From: an uncultured Anaerotruncus sp.
GTDB lineage: Bacteria > Bacillota > Clostridia > Oscillospirales > Ruminococcaceae
Assembly (NCBI GenBank): GCA_944385965.1
Contig: CALWZG010000004.1
Coordinates: forward strand, 1-42,896
Direction: 5' to 3'
DNA length: 42,896 nt
Numbering within the stretch: position 1 is the stretch's first letter; each line of letters begins with the position of its first letter. The notes under the pieces were generated by a model. The model worked only from the letters and a program-made list of their open reading frames with translations, made no database searches and was not told the origin of the DNA. Positions 5,784 to 14,072 of the stretch are shown in pieces. A program made the translations under genes and the position numbers.

Positions 5784-7802
5784 TTAATCATCAAACTCTA
5801 TAACCACATTTCCATGCCGGTCATAGGTCACACGTCCTCCGCTGGATTTTCGAGAGGAGGAAGAGGATGAGGAACTCTTACTGCTGGAGGATTTGGAGGA
5901 AGAACTTTTGCTGCTGGTGGGACGGTCGCCCAAGTCCTCTTCTTCGGAGGATTCGTCCTCTTCATCATCAGAAGAAAGGCCGCTGCCCTCCTTAATATAA
6001 ACCATTACCGAATCCTTTTCCTTATCCAGCATAGTTCCAGCCTCTTTATCCACCCGGATAATCACATCCGGCTCATAGCTGTTGTTATGTACTGGAATCA
6101 GGTCAAATTTAATACCTAAAGCAGTCAGCATGGTGGTGGCGTCCTGAATGGATTTCCCCACAATGTCAGGCATCTCAATCATTTCAGGTCCCTTTGACAC
6201 ATACAAGGTAACTGTGGAACCTGGTTCGGCTTCTGTACCTTCCAGGGGCAGCTGGTCAAACACCACACCCTTCTCATAATCACTGTTATATTTTTCCTCA
6301 TATACCAGCTGATACCGCTGATTCAGCTGGGTATTGCTTTGGATGGAGGCCACTGTATTTCCCACAAATTTAGGGACATGATTCTCGTCCACCTGCTCAT
6401 CCTCGAAATAAGCGCTTCCTTCCTGCTGTTCCCCACTGGAACTGGAGGCGGATGAGGATGGATACAGCAAATCCCCTAAATAATTAGTTGCCAGCCAGTA
6501 AACACTGCCGCCAAGCAGAATGGTCGCTACCAAAGCGGTTAAAAACAGCGCTAACACTGGATGTCCACGATTTTTGCGTTTCCGTCTCCGTCCCGTTCCC
6601 TGTAACCGTCTCTGTTGGGAACTATGTTCTTGTTGATAGGTTGGCATCAGGTCTAAATCCTCCTCATCAAATTCCATCAACCGGTCAGGCAGTTCCTCCG
6701 TTCCTTCGATTGGTACTGCTGTCTCCTGTCGCTCACGCTCCAAGGAAAAAGTTTCGTCTGAAACGTTTGAGGTATTTTGAGATACATTATAAGAACGGCG
6801 CAGGGTTGGGGCCGTATAGATGGCTGTATTTCCCACTTCCTCATTGGAAAGCAATGCAGAGATATACGCTTCCACAGTTGGGAACCGGTCCTCTACCTCA
6901 AAGGCCATCGCCTTATTGATGGCGTTCACCACGTTTTGAGGCAGTTCCCCATTAACAGCGCTCTCATCCAGAAGGTCATCACCATAAACCCGGTCCATAG
7001 CGTTGGGAGGCTGCTGTCCAGTCACTGTCCGATAAGTGATTGCCCCCAAAGCGTATACATCTGTCCAGGCTCCCTGCCAGCTGTTTAAAGAATATTGCTC
7101 AGGGGCGGCATAACCAGAAAAAAGCTGTGCTGACAACTCACTCTTATTGGTTCTGGCAGCGGCTATGGAAAAACAGCTCAGCCATAAAGCGCCTGTTTGG
7201 TCCAAATGAATGGTATAAGGGGATAGTCCCCGATGAATCATCCCTGTTTTATGGACATTTACCACGGTATGAAATAAGGGCATCAGCAGCTTTTTAGCGT
7301 GCCGCCACTGTAATTTCCCTTCGTGGCGCTCTAAAAAAGATTCCAAAGAGATGGTTTTAATATACCGATAAATGGCGTAAATCGTATTATTGGCGTAAAC
7401 CATATCCAAGATGGGCAGAACCTTTTCTCCTGTTGGCATACGCTGGATATTTTTACATAAATCCTCAAAGTCCGCCATCAAAGCCTTGTATTGCGCCTCT
7501 GAACTTGAAAGCGGCAAAACCATATGACTTTGATGGTCACGGCGGATAATGGTGGAGGGGGCATACTCCCGAATCCAAACACGCTGTTCCGCCTTGCAGT
7601 CATAACCTACATACCAGACACCCTCTGGGTCACTTGCAATGCATTTCCCCACCAGATAATGCTCCCCCAGCTGTGTGCGGACAGGTAAAAAATCCCCTGC
7701 TTCCTGCTCCACAGTGTCATCATATCCACAAACACTGCATTTCCCCTTCTCAAATTTTGGGGACATGCAGCCCATGCATAGATGCAACTCATTGACTGCC
7801 AT
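5784..7802 (-). CDS. PASTA-domain membrane pseudokinase with zinc ribbon
   Basis: A 672-residue protein built as zinc ribbon (Cys9, Cys12, Cys22, Cys25), Ser/Thr-kinase-like domain (about 45-335), acidic linker, one membrane helix (about 415-440), two PASTA repeats outside the cell and a Ser/Lys-rich tail. The kinase fold is recognisable but catalytic residues are gone: the VAIK lysine is Arg78, HRD is H190-R191-G192, the metal-binding Asn is Thr197 and DFG reads S209-C-F. APE (233-235) and the following D248 are kept. It should therefore be a pseudokinase, perhaps a sensor of cell-wall fragments through PASTA that binds partners inside. I start at ATG 7802, 8 bases after AGGAG, rather than the TTG/ATG frames at 7859-7850. 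It has its own promoter and two terminators. Confidence 0.85.
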   Translation of the reverse strand: MAVNELHLCMGCMSPKFEKGKCSVCGYDDTVEQEAGDFLPVRTQLGEHYLVGKCIASDPEGVWYVGYDCKAEQRVWIREYAPSTIIRRDHQSHMVLPLSSSEAQYKALMADFEDLCKNIQRMPTGEKVLPILDMVYANNTIYAIYRYIKTISLESFLERHEGKLQWRHAKKLLMPLFHTVVNVHKTGMIHRGLSPYTIHLDQTGALWLSCFSIAAARTNKSELSAQLFSGYAAPEQYSLNSWQGAWTDVYALGAITYRTVTGQQPPNAMDRVYGDDLLDESAVNGELPQNVVNAINKAMAFEVEDRFPTVEAYISALLSNEEVGNTAIYTAPTLRRSYNVSQNTSNVSDETFSLERERQETAVPIEGTEELPDRLMEFDEEDLDLMPTYQQEHSSQQRRLQGTGRRRKRKNRGHPVLALFLTALVATILLGGSVYWLATNYLGDLLYPSSSASSSSGEQQEGSAYFEDEQVDENHVPKFVGNTVASIQSNTQLNQRYQLVYEEKYNSDYEKGVVFDQLPLEGTEAEPGSTVTLYVSKGPEMIEMPDIVGKSIQDATTMLTALGIKFDLIPVHNNSYEPDVIIRVDKEAGTMLDKEKDSVMVYIKEGSGLSSDDEEDESSEEEDLGDRPTSSKSSSSKSSSSKSSSSSSSSRKSSGGRVTYDRHGNVVIEFDD

Positions 7803-7924
7803 CCATTCCACTCCTATCTTTCTTGTGGGCTTTTTGGCCAGCAGATCCATGCCCACCAAAGAACCTTCTCTTTCATCAAATATCAGGCAGACAGGCCTTC
7901 ATTTACGCAAAGATATACAGCATT

Positions 7925-7952
7925 ATTATAAACGTTCTGTGAAATTTGTCAA
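7925..7952 (-). promoter_or_regulatory. Promoter of the pseudokinase gene
   Basis: On the minus strand TTGACA (7947-7952) is followed after 16 bases by TATAAT (7925-7930). The -35 box overlaps the stop codon of the upstream Ser-rich gene. Transcription would start near 7918, giving a leader of about 115 bases. Confidence 0.75.
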
Positions 7953-9223
7953 TGTCGGTTTCTTCTTCCCAAAAAATATCCCGCTAAAATCAATAAGGCT
8001 GTTGTTCCAGAAAATACCGCCGGTGCCTGCTTTTTCTGTGTTTCTCTAATTGTATAGTGGGGATTTTCTGCTGTTTTACTGCTAAACACCATTTGAGACG
8101 CTTCCGAAAACTGCTGTGGGGTGGTATGGAATTCTGGTGAAATTAACATCTGTGTGTCTTCCAGAAAATCTGAAGATTCTATGGAATTTTTGGCTGTGGC
8201 TAAGGGAATTCCCCATAGTTTATTTGAAACTCCAGATTTATCAGAATTTTTATGAAATCCACCTGTACTGGAATTTTCAGCATCACTTGACGATTGGGAA
8301 GGAGTTTGGGATGAGGAGGAAGGTTCCGAGGAGGATGACTCTGACGAGGATGGCTTTGACGAGGATGGCTTCGATGACGATGACTCTGATGAGGATGGCT
8401 TTGACGAGGATGACTCTGACGAGGATGGCTTCGATGACGATGATTCTGACGAGGATGGCTTCGACGACGATGATTCTGATGACGATTCAGATGATGATGG
8501 TGGTTCTTCCGGTCCTATTTCCATTTGACTCCCTTCTATTAGAACCGATGCTAGACGTAAAGGAGCTTGTGACGCGGAAAGCAACGGAATTTCCCTGCCG
8601 CCCCACAGCACCACCCGAATCTTTAAAGCGTCTTTTGGGATCTGTACAGAATACGTTTCTTTCACTACCGTTGGAGAGTTCAGCTGCACAGCGTTTTCCA
8701 AGGACACCCACTGGATTTTCTCAAATGTATTCCCATCAAAGGACACCTCTACATTCACTCCATAATAAGAACCAACCAGCGAAACCCCTTCCGACTTTTG
8801 AAATAAAAATAGAACCCCCTTCTTTTGGGGAAGATAAATTTCCCCATTAATCTGCAAAAACGGCTGACGCCCAATGGGGTCATAAAAACAGCGTATCCCA
8901 TTCCCCGGATAAGAACCATTTAATCCCCAATAATATTGTTTCCCCTCTTTCAGCGCGAAGGTACTGTTATCGCTATATAACTCAATACTCATATTTTCCG
9001 CGCCTTTTATTTGGTATTCCACAGAAGCTGTTTCACCTTCCACCGCCAATGTGGTTTGAGGAAGCCCACTCACTGAAGCAGGGTCCCTTGAAAAACCTGT
9101 ATAAGTTTTTATTTCATTCCCACTGATACTGTCACATGTATCCATATAGGACACCCCATATATCATTAAAGACGCTGCACACCAACATATAAAGACTCCC
9201 AGCATATTGAAAATGGCTTTCAT
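7949..9223 (-). CDS. Exported Ser-rich repeat protein with C-terminal anchor
   Basis: This 424-residue protein has an N-terminal hydrophobic signal or anchor segment (about 4-24), a beta-rich outer domain (about 40-235), a low-complexity stretch of SSSSKP/SSSE repeats (about 236-305) and a C-terminal membrane helix followed by GRRNRH. The end resembles a sortase-type signal without an LPxTG motif, so it is probably membrane-held, with the Ser-rich part as a wall-spanning stalk. The start at 9223 has GGGAGAG 9 bases upstream; an ATG at 9241 lies before that site. It precedes the pseudokinase gene in the same direction, and both carry Ser-rich tails, which suggests a common surface role. No enzyme family is recognised. 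Confidence 0.8.
   Translation of the reverse strand: MKAIFNMLGVFICWCAASLMIYGVSYMDTCDSISGNEIKTYTGFSRDPASVSGLPQTTLAVEGETASVEYQIKGAENMSIELYSDNSTFALKEGKQYYWGLNGSYPGNGIRCFYDPIGRQPFLQINGEIYLPQKKGVLFLFQKSEGVSLVGSYYGVNVEVSFDGNTFEKIQWVSLENAVQLNSPTVVKETYSVQIPKDALKIRVVLWGGREIPLLSASQAPLRLASVLIEGSQMEIGPEEPPSSSESSSESSSSKPSSSESSSSKPSSSESSSSKPSSSESSSSKPSSSKPSSSESSSSEPSSSSQTPSQSSSDAENSSTGGFHKNSDKSGVSNKLWGIPLATAKNSIESSDFLEDTQMLISPEFHTTPQQFSEASQMVFSSKTAENPHYTIRETQKKQAPAVFSGTTALLILAGYFLGRRNRH
8311..8510 (-). repeat. Coding repeat for the SSSSKP/SSSE stalk
   Basis: About ten imperfect copies of a 15-30 base unit of the type GAGGATGACTCTGAC / GAGGATGGCTTTGAC (plus-strand text) encode alternating Ser-rich blocks ending in Lys-Pro or Glu. 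Copy number probably varies between strains. Confidence 0.85.
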
Positions 9224-9257
9224 TTTGAAGTTCTCTCCCATTTTATCTTATATTGAT

Positions 9258-9286
9258 ATTATAACATTTTTTAAGATAAATGTCGT
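9258..9286 (-). promoter_or_regulatory. Promoter of the Ser-rich protein gene
   Basis: On the minus strand ACGACA (9281-9286) and a perfect TATAAT (9258-9263) are 17 bases apart, about 35 bases before the chosen start codon. The whole 9224-9522 interval is AT-rich and holds two divergent promoters and no other gene. Confidence 0.6.
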
Positions 9287-9411
9287 ATTTTGTCGAAATA
9301 TCTGAAAAATTTATCAGCAAATTTTTTGTTTTATCCTTTTCATTCACATGGTTAAAAAGATATGATGAATGTGTAATCTATAAAAATTCTCTGGATTTTA
9401 TAAGGCCCATA

Positions 9412-9420
9412 TGGTATAAT
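9412..9420 (+). promoter_or_regulatory. Extended -10 promoter of the DUF4261 gene
   Basis: TGGTATAAT at 9412-9420 is a TGn-extended perfect -10 element; the -35 region is weak, as usual for this class. It lies about 100 bases before the start codon. Confidence 0.6.
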
Positions 9421-9522
9421 TTTTACATATATAGATAGCAGGTAAATCCTTGTTCCAAAACAAAATGGCAGACTTCATAAAATTGCGGTTATGGATTTAT
9501 CTTGAGTCATGGAGGAATCAAA

Positions 9523-10302
9523 ATGAGCCAAATCAATCAAAATAACGCTGTTTTTTGCGGTATCATTCTGTTGAAAAACAGCGTATGTGATCTTAACGCT
9601 GTTATAAATCGCCTTCAGTCCGAATGGAATCTGGAGTTGGATTTATCCAGCCCCGAAGAAAAAAACTGTTCTTCCAGCAGTGTTGAGAAATATTTCTATA
9701 TAAAAGATTACAAAGTTTCTTTGGAACTGATTAACCAGCCTGTCCCAGGCGGTGAAGCGGAATTTTACGCCCAGGGAGCCTACTTCTGGCCTGAGGCAGT
9801 AGACACTGTAAAACAGCATACCGCCCAATTGGTGGTATCGGTTGTGCCTCCTGATGGCGGAAGCCTCCTCTTTGGAGGACAACTTTACGCTATGCTGGTT
9901 GCCAGCTGCTTGTGTCAGCCGGAAGCTCTTGGTGTTTATACCAATGGGACTGTATTTCCTCCCCACATTTATTTAAGGGTTGTGGAGGACATGAAGGGAC
10001 CTGAACCAGAACTTCCAGTATTGGTATGGGTGTATCTGGGTTTGTATCAGGATGAGAACGGCAACAACGCCTACACAAATGGAATGAAAAATTTTGGCAA
10101 GGATGAGATGGAGATTCTGGGCAGTAAAGCGTCTTTGGAAGACATTCATGGGGCCTTATTTGACTTTGCTTATTACGTCATCAACAACGACGTTACTTTG
10201 CAGGATGGGGAAACCATTGGTTTTACCCAGGAGCAAAAGCTGCCCATCACCCGTTCTCCTGGCGTACAAGTGGACGGGATGAGCCTGAAAATAGGTTTTT
10301 GA
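9523..10302 (+). CDS. DUF4261 domain protein
   Basis: A 259-residue soluble protein that I recognise as DUF4261-like from its overall pattern: a short N-terminal strand-helix opening, an A-x-L-V-V-S-V segment, a Y-T-N-G stretch before a P-P-H-I-Y-L-R motif, and a C-terminal helix with a D-G-x-T-I-G-F strand. Function of the domain is unknown. I start at ATG 9523 with GGAGGAA 9 bases upstream; an upstream in-frame ATG at 9502 has no site. The next gene follows 39 bases later and encodes a SUFU/DUF2185 protein, so the pair probably works together, perhaps as immunity-type proteins. Confidence 0.7.
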   Translation: MSQINQNNAVFCGIILLKNSVCDLNAVINRLQSEWNLELDLSSPEEKNCSSSSVEKYFYIKDYKVSLELINQPVPGGEAEFYAQGAYFWPEAVDTVKQHTAQLVVSVVPPDGGSLLFGGQLYAMLVASCLCQPEALGVYTNGTVFPPHIYLRVVEDMKGPEPELPVLVWVYLGLYQDENGNNAYTNGMKNFGKDEMEILGSKASLEDIHGALFDFAYYVINNDVTLQDGETIGFTQEQKLPITRSPGVQVDGMSLKIGF

Positions 10303-10341
10303 GCTTCTCTTTGAATACCGTTGTTGAAAGGGGAACTGTTT

Positions 10342-11364
10342 ATGTTTAATAACCGATACAAATCTCCTGTGGGGCCTGAGATGTACAGCGAGAAGGAAAT
10401 GGATGCTCTGGAAAATCATATCTCCACCTATTTTGGGGACTTCAAGAATGTTTTCCATGAGGTTGCGTCTCCGGATATTCATGTAGACATCTATATCATT
10501 CCGCCTACCCCAGAGCGAAACTACTACACCCTCATTACAGGAGGCATGGGCGCTCACATTATGAATGTCCCTCCCGAGCTGAGGAAAAAGAAACTGGACC
10601 GGGCTGAAATCGTGGTCTGCCTGCCTCCTGATTGGGAGATTGAATCTTCTAAGGAAGCTTCTTACTGGCCTCTGAGATGGTTAAAAATTTTGGCCAGGCT
10701 TCCTGGCAATGAAAATTCCTGGCTGGGTTGGGGGCATACCATTCCCAATGGGCAGCCCTTCGCAGACAATACCCAATTATCCGGGGTTATTTTGATTGAC
10801 CCTCAGGGTGTCCCTGAGGAGGCGTTCTCCTTTCCCCTGCCCAATGGGAGTCGTGTAAACTTTTATCAAATGCTTCCCATTTATGAGGAAGAAATGGCCT
10901 TCAAGCTCCAGCAGAGCGCTGAAAGCCTGTTAGAACGGTTTACCCCAGAGATGCTGCAAGTGGTAGATCTTCAGCGGGAGAATGTCTGCGCTGAAAAACA
11001 TAAAAACTTCCGTTTATCCCACAAGGAAATTCAGCCTCTGTTAGAGGATTGGAAAGGGCCTGAAGGCTGTTTAGCCACCGACAGGATTTTAGTGGATGGG
11101 TGTCCTGTGGGCTACATGTACCGGATGAAACCGGAGCGTGATGACGCTAATTGGGACAGCGGCTGGCGTTTCCTGGCAGGGGACGAGGACGATGCCTATA
11201 TGGACAATCCCGACCATACTGGTGTCTATGATTTAAATTTAATTTGTAATTACGACCCTGCCATTCTCCCCTACCTGACAGAGAAAATTGGGTCCGGTTT
11301 TTCCAGATGTCCGGATGGAAGCTTTCGCTCAGACCCGGATGGCGGACCATTTGCCAGAGACTAA
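10342..11364 (+). CDS. SUFU-domain plus DUF2185 protein
   Basis: A 340-residue fusion. Residues about 15-190 match the bacterial Suppressor-of-fused (SUFU) fold (I-T-G-G-M-G, P-P-D-W, W-P-L-R-W-L-K, L-P-I-Y-E-E-E motifs). Residues about 245-330 match DUF2185: T-D-R-I-L-V-D-G-x-P-V-G-Y-M-Y-R, then S-G-W-R-F-L-A-G-D-E-D-D-x-Y-M-D-N-P and Y-D-L-N-x-I-C-N-Y-D-P. Both domains are known in immunity proteins of polymorphic toxin systems. The chosen ATG has AAAGGGGAA 7-8 bases upstream. No toxin gene lies beside it here, so it could be an orphan immunity protein. Operon with the DUF4261 gene. Confidence 0.82.
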   Translation: MFNNRYKSPVGPEMYSEKEMDALENHISTYFGDFKNVFHEVASPDIHVDIYIIPPTPERNYYTLITGGMGAHIMNVPPELRKKKLDRAEIVVCLPPDWEIESSKEASYWPLRWLKILARLPGNENSWLGWGHTIPNGQPFADNTQLSGVILIDPQGVPEEAFSFPLPNGSRVNFYQMLPIYEEEMAFKLQQSAESLLERFTPEMLQVVDLQRENVCAEKHKNFRLSHKEIQPLLEDWKGPEGCLATDRILVDGCPVGYMYRMKPERDDANWDSGWRFLAGDEDDAYMDNPDHTGVYDLNLICNYDPAILPYLTEKIGSGFSRCPDGSFRSDPDGGPFARD

Positions 11365-11386
11365 TCCGCAATTGTTCTATAAGAAA

Positions 11387-11430
11387 AACGGCATGACCTT
11401 CATTCTGGTCATGCCGTTGTTTATTTCTTT
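11387..11430. terminator. Bidirectional terminator between convergent genes
   Basis: AACGGCATGACC (11387-11398) pairs perfectly with GGTCATGCCGTT (11407-11418). T-rich tails follow on both strands: GTTTATTTCTTT on plus, and TTTTTCTT on minus. It ends both the SUFU gene and the allose operon. Confidence 0.88.
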
Positions 11431-11492
11431 AAACTCTGCTTTTGCGCAGGCTTTTTGGATTGCTTTAATCTTGAGTCGTCTTTTTACTGGCC

Positions 11493-12527
11493 TTAACCCT
11501 CATCCTCAGATACTTTCTTTTTTGTGGAATCTCTCCGGGTCAAGCTCACAGGAAGCTGATAATAGAGCTGCTTGGGGGATTCGCCTCCAATCATCTGTAA
11601 AATCAGGTCCGCCGACAGTTTTGCCATCTGCTCCACATCCTGCCGAACACTTGTCAGCCCTGGGCCACAGACCTCCGCCAATTCCGAATCATCAAACCCG
11701 GTCATCAGTACATGTTCAGGGATACATAACCCTCGTTCCCGCAAAGCCAGCATAGCTCCAGCGGCCATTGTATCGGTTGTGGACATAATCCCATCAAAGG
11801 GTATCCCACGATCCAACAAATTTAAAATCGCGGCCCGCGCAATTTGAGTGGATACCGCTTTTTGGTCCAGCAATAGTTCCTGATTCAACGGGATTCCATA
11901 CTCCTCCAACGCCTGCTGATACCCTCTGTAACGGGCAAGCTGGTTGTCATCCTCTGATGTCAAACATTTTAAAATGGCGATACGGCGGCAGCCCGCCTCC
12001 AACAGCTCCCGTGTAGCCAGATACCCACCCTTTTGGTTATCCGACTCTATCATAACAGATGTACTCTCCAGCCCTCCTGTCAGACTATGCGCCGGACGGT
12101 CCACATAGACCACTGGTATATCTTCCAATTCAGCATAGTTTCGGGTGCCGGAAATCAGTACCATCCCGCTGACATTCTGAGCGACCAGGGATTGGATGTG
12201 CTTTTTTTCCAGCTCCTGGGACTCGTTTGTGTTGCAGATCAAACAGGAATACCCTTGTTGAAACAGTCTCATTTCCAAATCCAAAACCAAATTGGCAAAA
12301 TGTGGGTTTGTAATATCTGGAACAACAATCCCTATCACCCGTGTCCGGCTGGTTCGCAGCCCACGAGCGTTGGAATTGGGTACATAATCGTTCTGCCGGA
12401 TAATATGCAGCACCCGTTCCTCGGTTTCCCTGGAGAAACGTCCGTTTTTATTGATGATACGCGAAACCGTCGCAGTTGAAACCCCTGCTAATTCAGCAAT
12501 CTCCCTAATGCTTTTTGCTTTTGGCAT
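11493..12527 (-). CDS. LacI-family repressor of the allose operon
   Basis: A 344-residue regulator with an N-terminal LacI helix-turn-helix (residues about 6-25, I-R-E-I-A-E-L-A-G-V-S-T-A-T-V-S-R), hinge, and a periplasmic-binding-like sensor domain starting at V-I-G-I-V-V-P-D. It is the last gene of the sugar operon, 84 bases after rpiB, with GGGAGGGAG before the ATG. Its likely sites are the two GTAATCGATT palindromes flanking the operon promoter at 18.6-18.7 kb, so it would control its own synthesis. E. coli uses an RpiR-type AlsR for allose, so this is a different regulator for a similar pathway. Inducer is not known; allose or a phosphate of it is the obvious guess. Confidence 0.92.
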   Translation of the reverse strand: MPKAKSIREIAELAGVSTATVSRIINKNGRFSRETEERVLHIIRQNDYVPNSNARGLRTSRTRVIGIVVPDITNPHFANLVLDLEMRLFQQGYSCLICNTNESQELEKKHIQSLVAQNVSGMVLISGTRNYAELEDIPVVYVDRPAHSLTGGLESTSVMIESDNQKGGYLATRELLEAGCRRIAILKCLTSEDDNQLARYRGYQQALEEYGIPLNQELLLDQKAVSTQIARAAILNLLDRGIPFDGIMSTTDTMAAGAMLALRERGLCIPEHVLMTGFDDSELAEVCGPGLTSVRQDVEQMAKLSADLILQMIGGESPKQLYYQLPVSLTRRDSTKKKVSEDEG

Positions 12528-12611
12528 AGCGCTCCCTCCCTATATCCAAATCAGCCTTCTAAAAAAGCAGAGACGCAGAGCGAGGAATTACGCTCCACGT
12601 CCCATTTTAAA

Positions 12612-13076
12612 TCAATCCTCAGCCGCAGTCAACTTTCCGGTATTTTCAATCTCCGAGATCATATCGATGCGCACCTGATGACGCCCGCCTTCATATTCGG
12701 CGTTCAGCCACTCATCCACAATCATTTTGGCGGTTTCTACCCCAATAACCCGGGCTCCAAATGCCACAATATTGGAGTTATTATGCTGCTTGGAAAGTTT
12801 CGCGCTATAAGGCTCACTGCAAACGCATGCCCGGATGCCCTTCACCTTATTAGCCGCCAGTGAGATACCCACGCCGGTACCGCAGATCAGCACACCGCCA
12901 TCCACCTGACCATCCGCAACCAGTTTTGCTACCTTATACCCACTGATGGGATAATTAAAACGCTCAGTGCTGTTGGTTCCCACATCCAGGACCTCAATTC
13001 CTTTGGCCTCCAGATAAGCTTTGATTTCCATTTTCATCTCAACCGCTACATGATCGTTCCCGATTGCCAGTTTCAT
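12612..13076 (-). CDS. rpiB: RpiB-type sugar-phosphate isomerase
   Basis: A 154-residue LacAB/RpiB-family isomerase. It shows the MKLAIGNDHVAVEMK start, the active-site loop G-G-V-L-I-C-G-T-G-V-G-I-S with the catalytic Cys, the A-C-V-C-S-E-P-Y-S-A segment, H-N-N-S-N-I-V-A-F-G-A-R and the R-H-Q-x-R end. RpiB interconverts ribose-5-P and ribulose-5-P, and in E. coli also allose-6-P and allulose-6-P. Lying next to an AlsE-type epimerase, the second activity is the likely one here. The start at 13076 is set by AGAGGTGAT; the reading frame is open further upstream but has no start signal. Confidence 0.9.
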   Translation of the reverse strand: MKLAIGNDHVAVEMKMEIKAYLEAKGIEVLDVGTNSTERFNYPISGYKVAKLVADGQVDGGVLICGTGVGISLAANKVKGIRACVCSEPYSAKLSKQHNNSNIVAFGARVIGVETAKMIVDEWLNAEYEGGRHQVRIDMISEIENTGKLTAAED

Positions 13077-13122
13077 TTTATCACCTCTGAAAATCATTTT
13101 CGCCTTTTTATAAAATTTCCTG

Positions 13123-14058
13123 TTACAGATAATTTTTATCCGCCAGACGTTTCTCCGCGTAGATAGCGGCTCCAACCACTCCATTGGCCTGGTTCGGACG
13201 GGAATAGCGGATATCCAGCACACATTCCGGGTAAGGCTTCCGGGTGTAATAATGAACCTCTTTTTCCAGCAGTTCCTTGGGGAAGCAGGACATCTGCATC
13301 AGACCGCCTCCCAATATAACACAATCAGGATCCAGCAGATTCACCTCTGCCGCAACCGCCTGTGCCATACCTGTGATAAACGCCTGTATCTGAGGGGCTT
13401 CCGGATGGGTCTTAAACAAACTGCTGATATGAGTCTCGGGGAAATATTCCTGCTGTAAACGTTCCAGCGCCACACCGGACACCACCGTTTCCAGACAGCT
13501 TTCATTGCCGCAAGTACAGATACGCTTGTTGCCGTAAATGGGGATATGTCCCATCTCAGCCGCTACTCCATTTTTGCCCAGCAAAATTTTCCCATCTACT
13601 AAAATCGCATTTCCAACGCCGGTTCCAAAATAAATCCCCGCTACACAGTTCTGGGTTTTGACTTCCAAGTCTTCCAAATCAAACAACAGCAAGTTATTAA
13701 CGTCGCGGTTGATAAACACCGGTATCTGCAAAACCTTCTCCAAACTCTCCACCATTGGGAAATGGTCCGGTATCGCTGAAATATTCGGTGTCTGTAACAA
13801 GATGGTGCGCTGACGGTTGATGGTGGAAGGGAATCCGATGGAAACCGCTCTGGGCAGCTGTCCGCCCAGATGCCGGTCACAGTAATCCTGGATACATTGG
13901 GCCAGCTTCTGGGTCAATTCCCCTTCGCCGACAAAAATCTCCTGGCTGCTTACCCGTTCAAAGGCTTCCATCTCGTGGGTTTGGCCCACCAGGCCAAACC
14001 GCATATTTGTACCGCCAATATCAATGCCCAGCACAACCTGCTGCGGTGAAATAGCCAT
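13123..14058 (-). CDS. alsK: ROK-family sugar kinase, probable allokinase
   Basis: A 311-residue ROK kinase with the phosphate loop D13-I-G-G-T-N18, the catalytic Asp in N-R-D-V-N-N, G-T-G-V-G-N-A, and the zinc motif C-T-C-G-N-E-S-C-L-E. It would phosphorylate a hexose at C6. ROK families do not give the sugar by sequence; the neighbours (AlsE epimerase, RpiB, AlsBAC-like transporter) point to D-allose. GGAGG stands 8 bases before the ATG, and the epimerase gene ends 15 bases upstream. Confidence 0.85.
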   Translation of the reverse strand: MAISPQQVVLGIDIGGTNMRFGLVGQTHEMEAFERVSSQEIFVGEGELTQKLAQCIQDYCDRHLGGQLPRAVSIGFPSTINRQRTILLQTPNISAIPDHFPMVESLEKVLQIPVFINRDVNNLLLFDLEDLEVKTQNCVAGIYFGTGVGNAILVDGKILLGKNGVAAEMGHIPIYGNKRICTCGNESCLETVVSGVALERLQQEYFPETHISSLFKTHPEAPQIQAFITGMAQAVAAEVNLLDPDCVILGGGLMQMSCFPKELLEKEVHYYTRKPYPECVLDIRYSRPNQANGVVGAAIYAEKRLADKNYL

Positions 14059-14072
14059 GATTTATCCTCCAA

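Noticed and set aside
7949..8040. Sortase signal at the C-terminus of the Ser-rich protein
   Set aside because: Helix and basic tail are present but there is no LPxTG-like motif before the helix.
8311..8510. CRISPR-like repeat array
   Set aside because: The repeats are in frame, have no unique spacers and encode a Ser-rich stalk.
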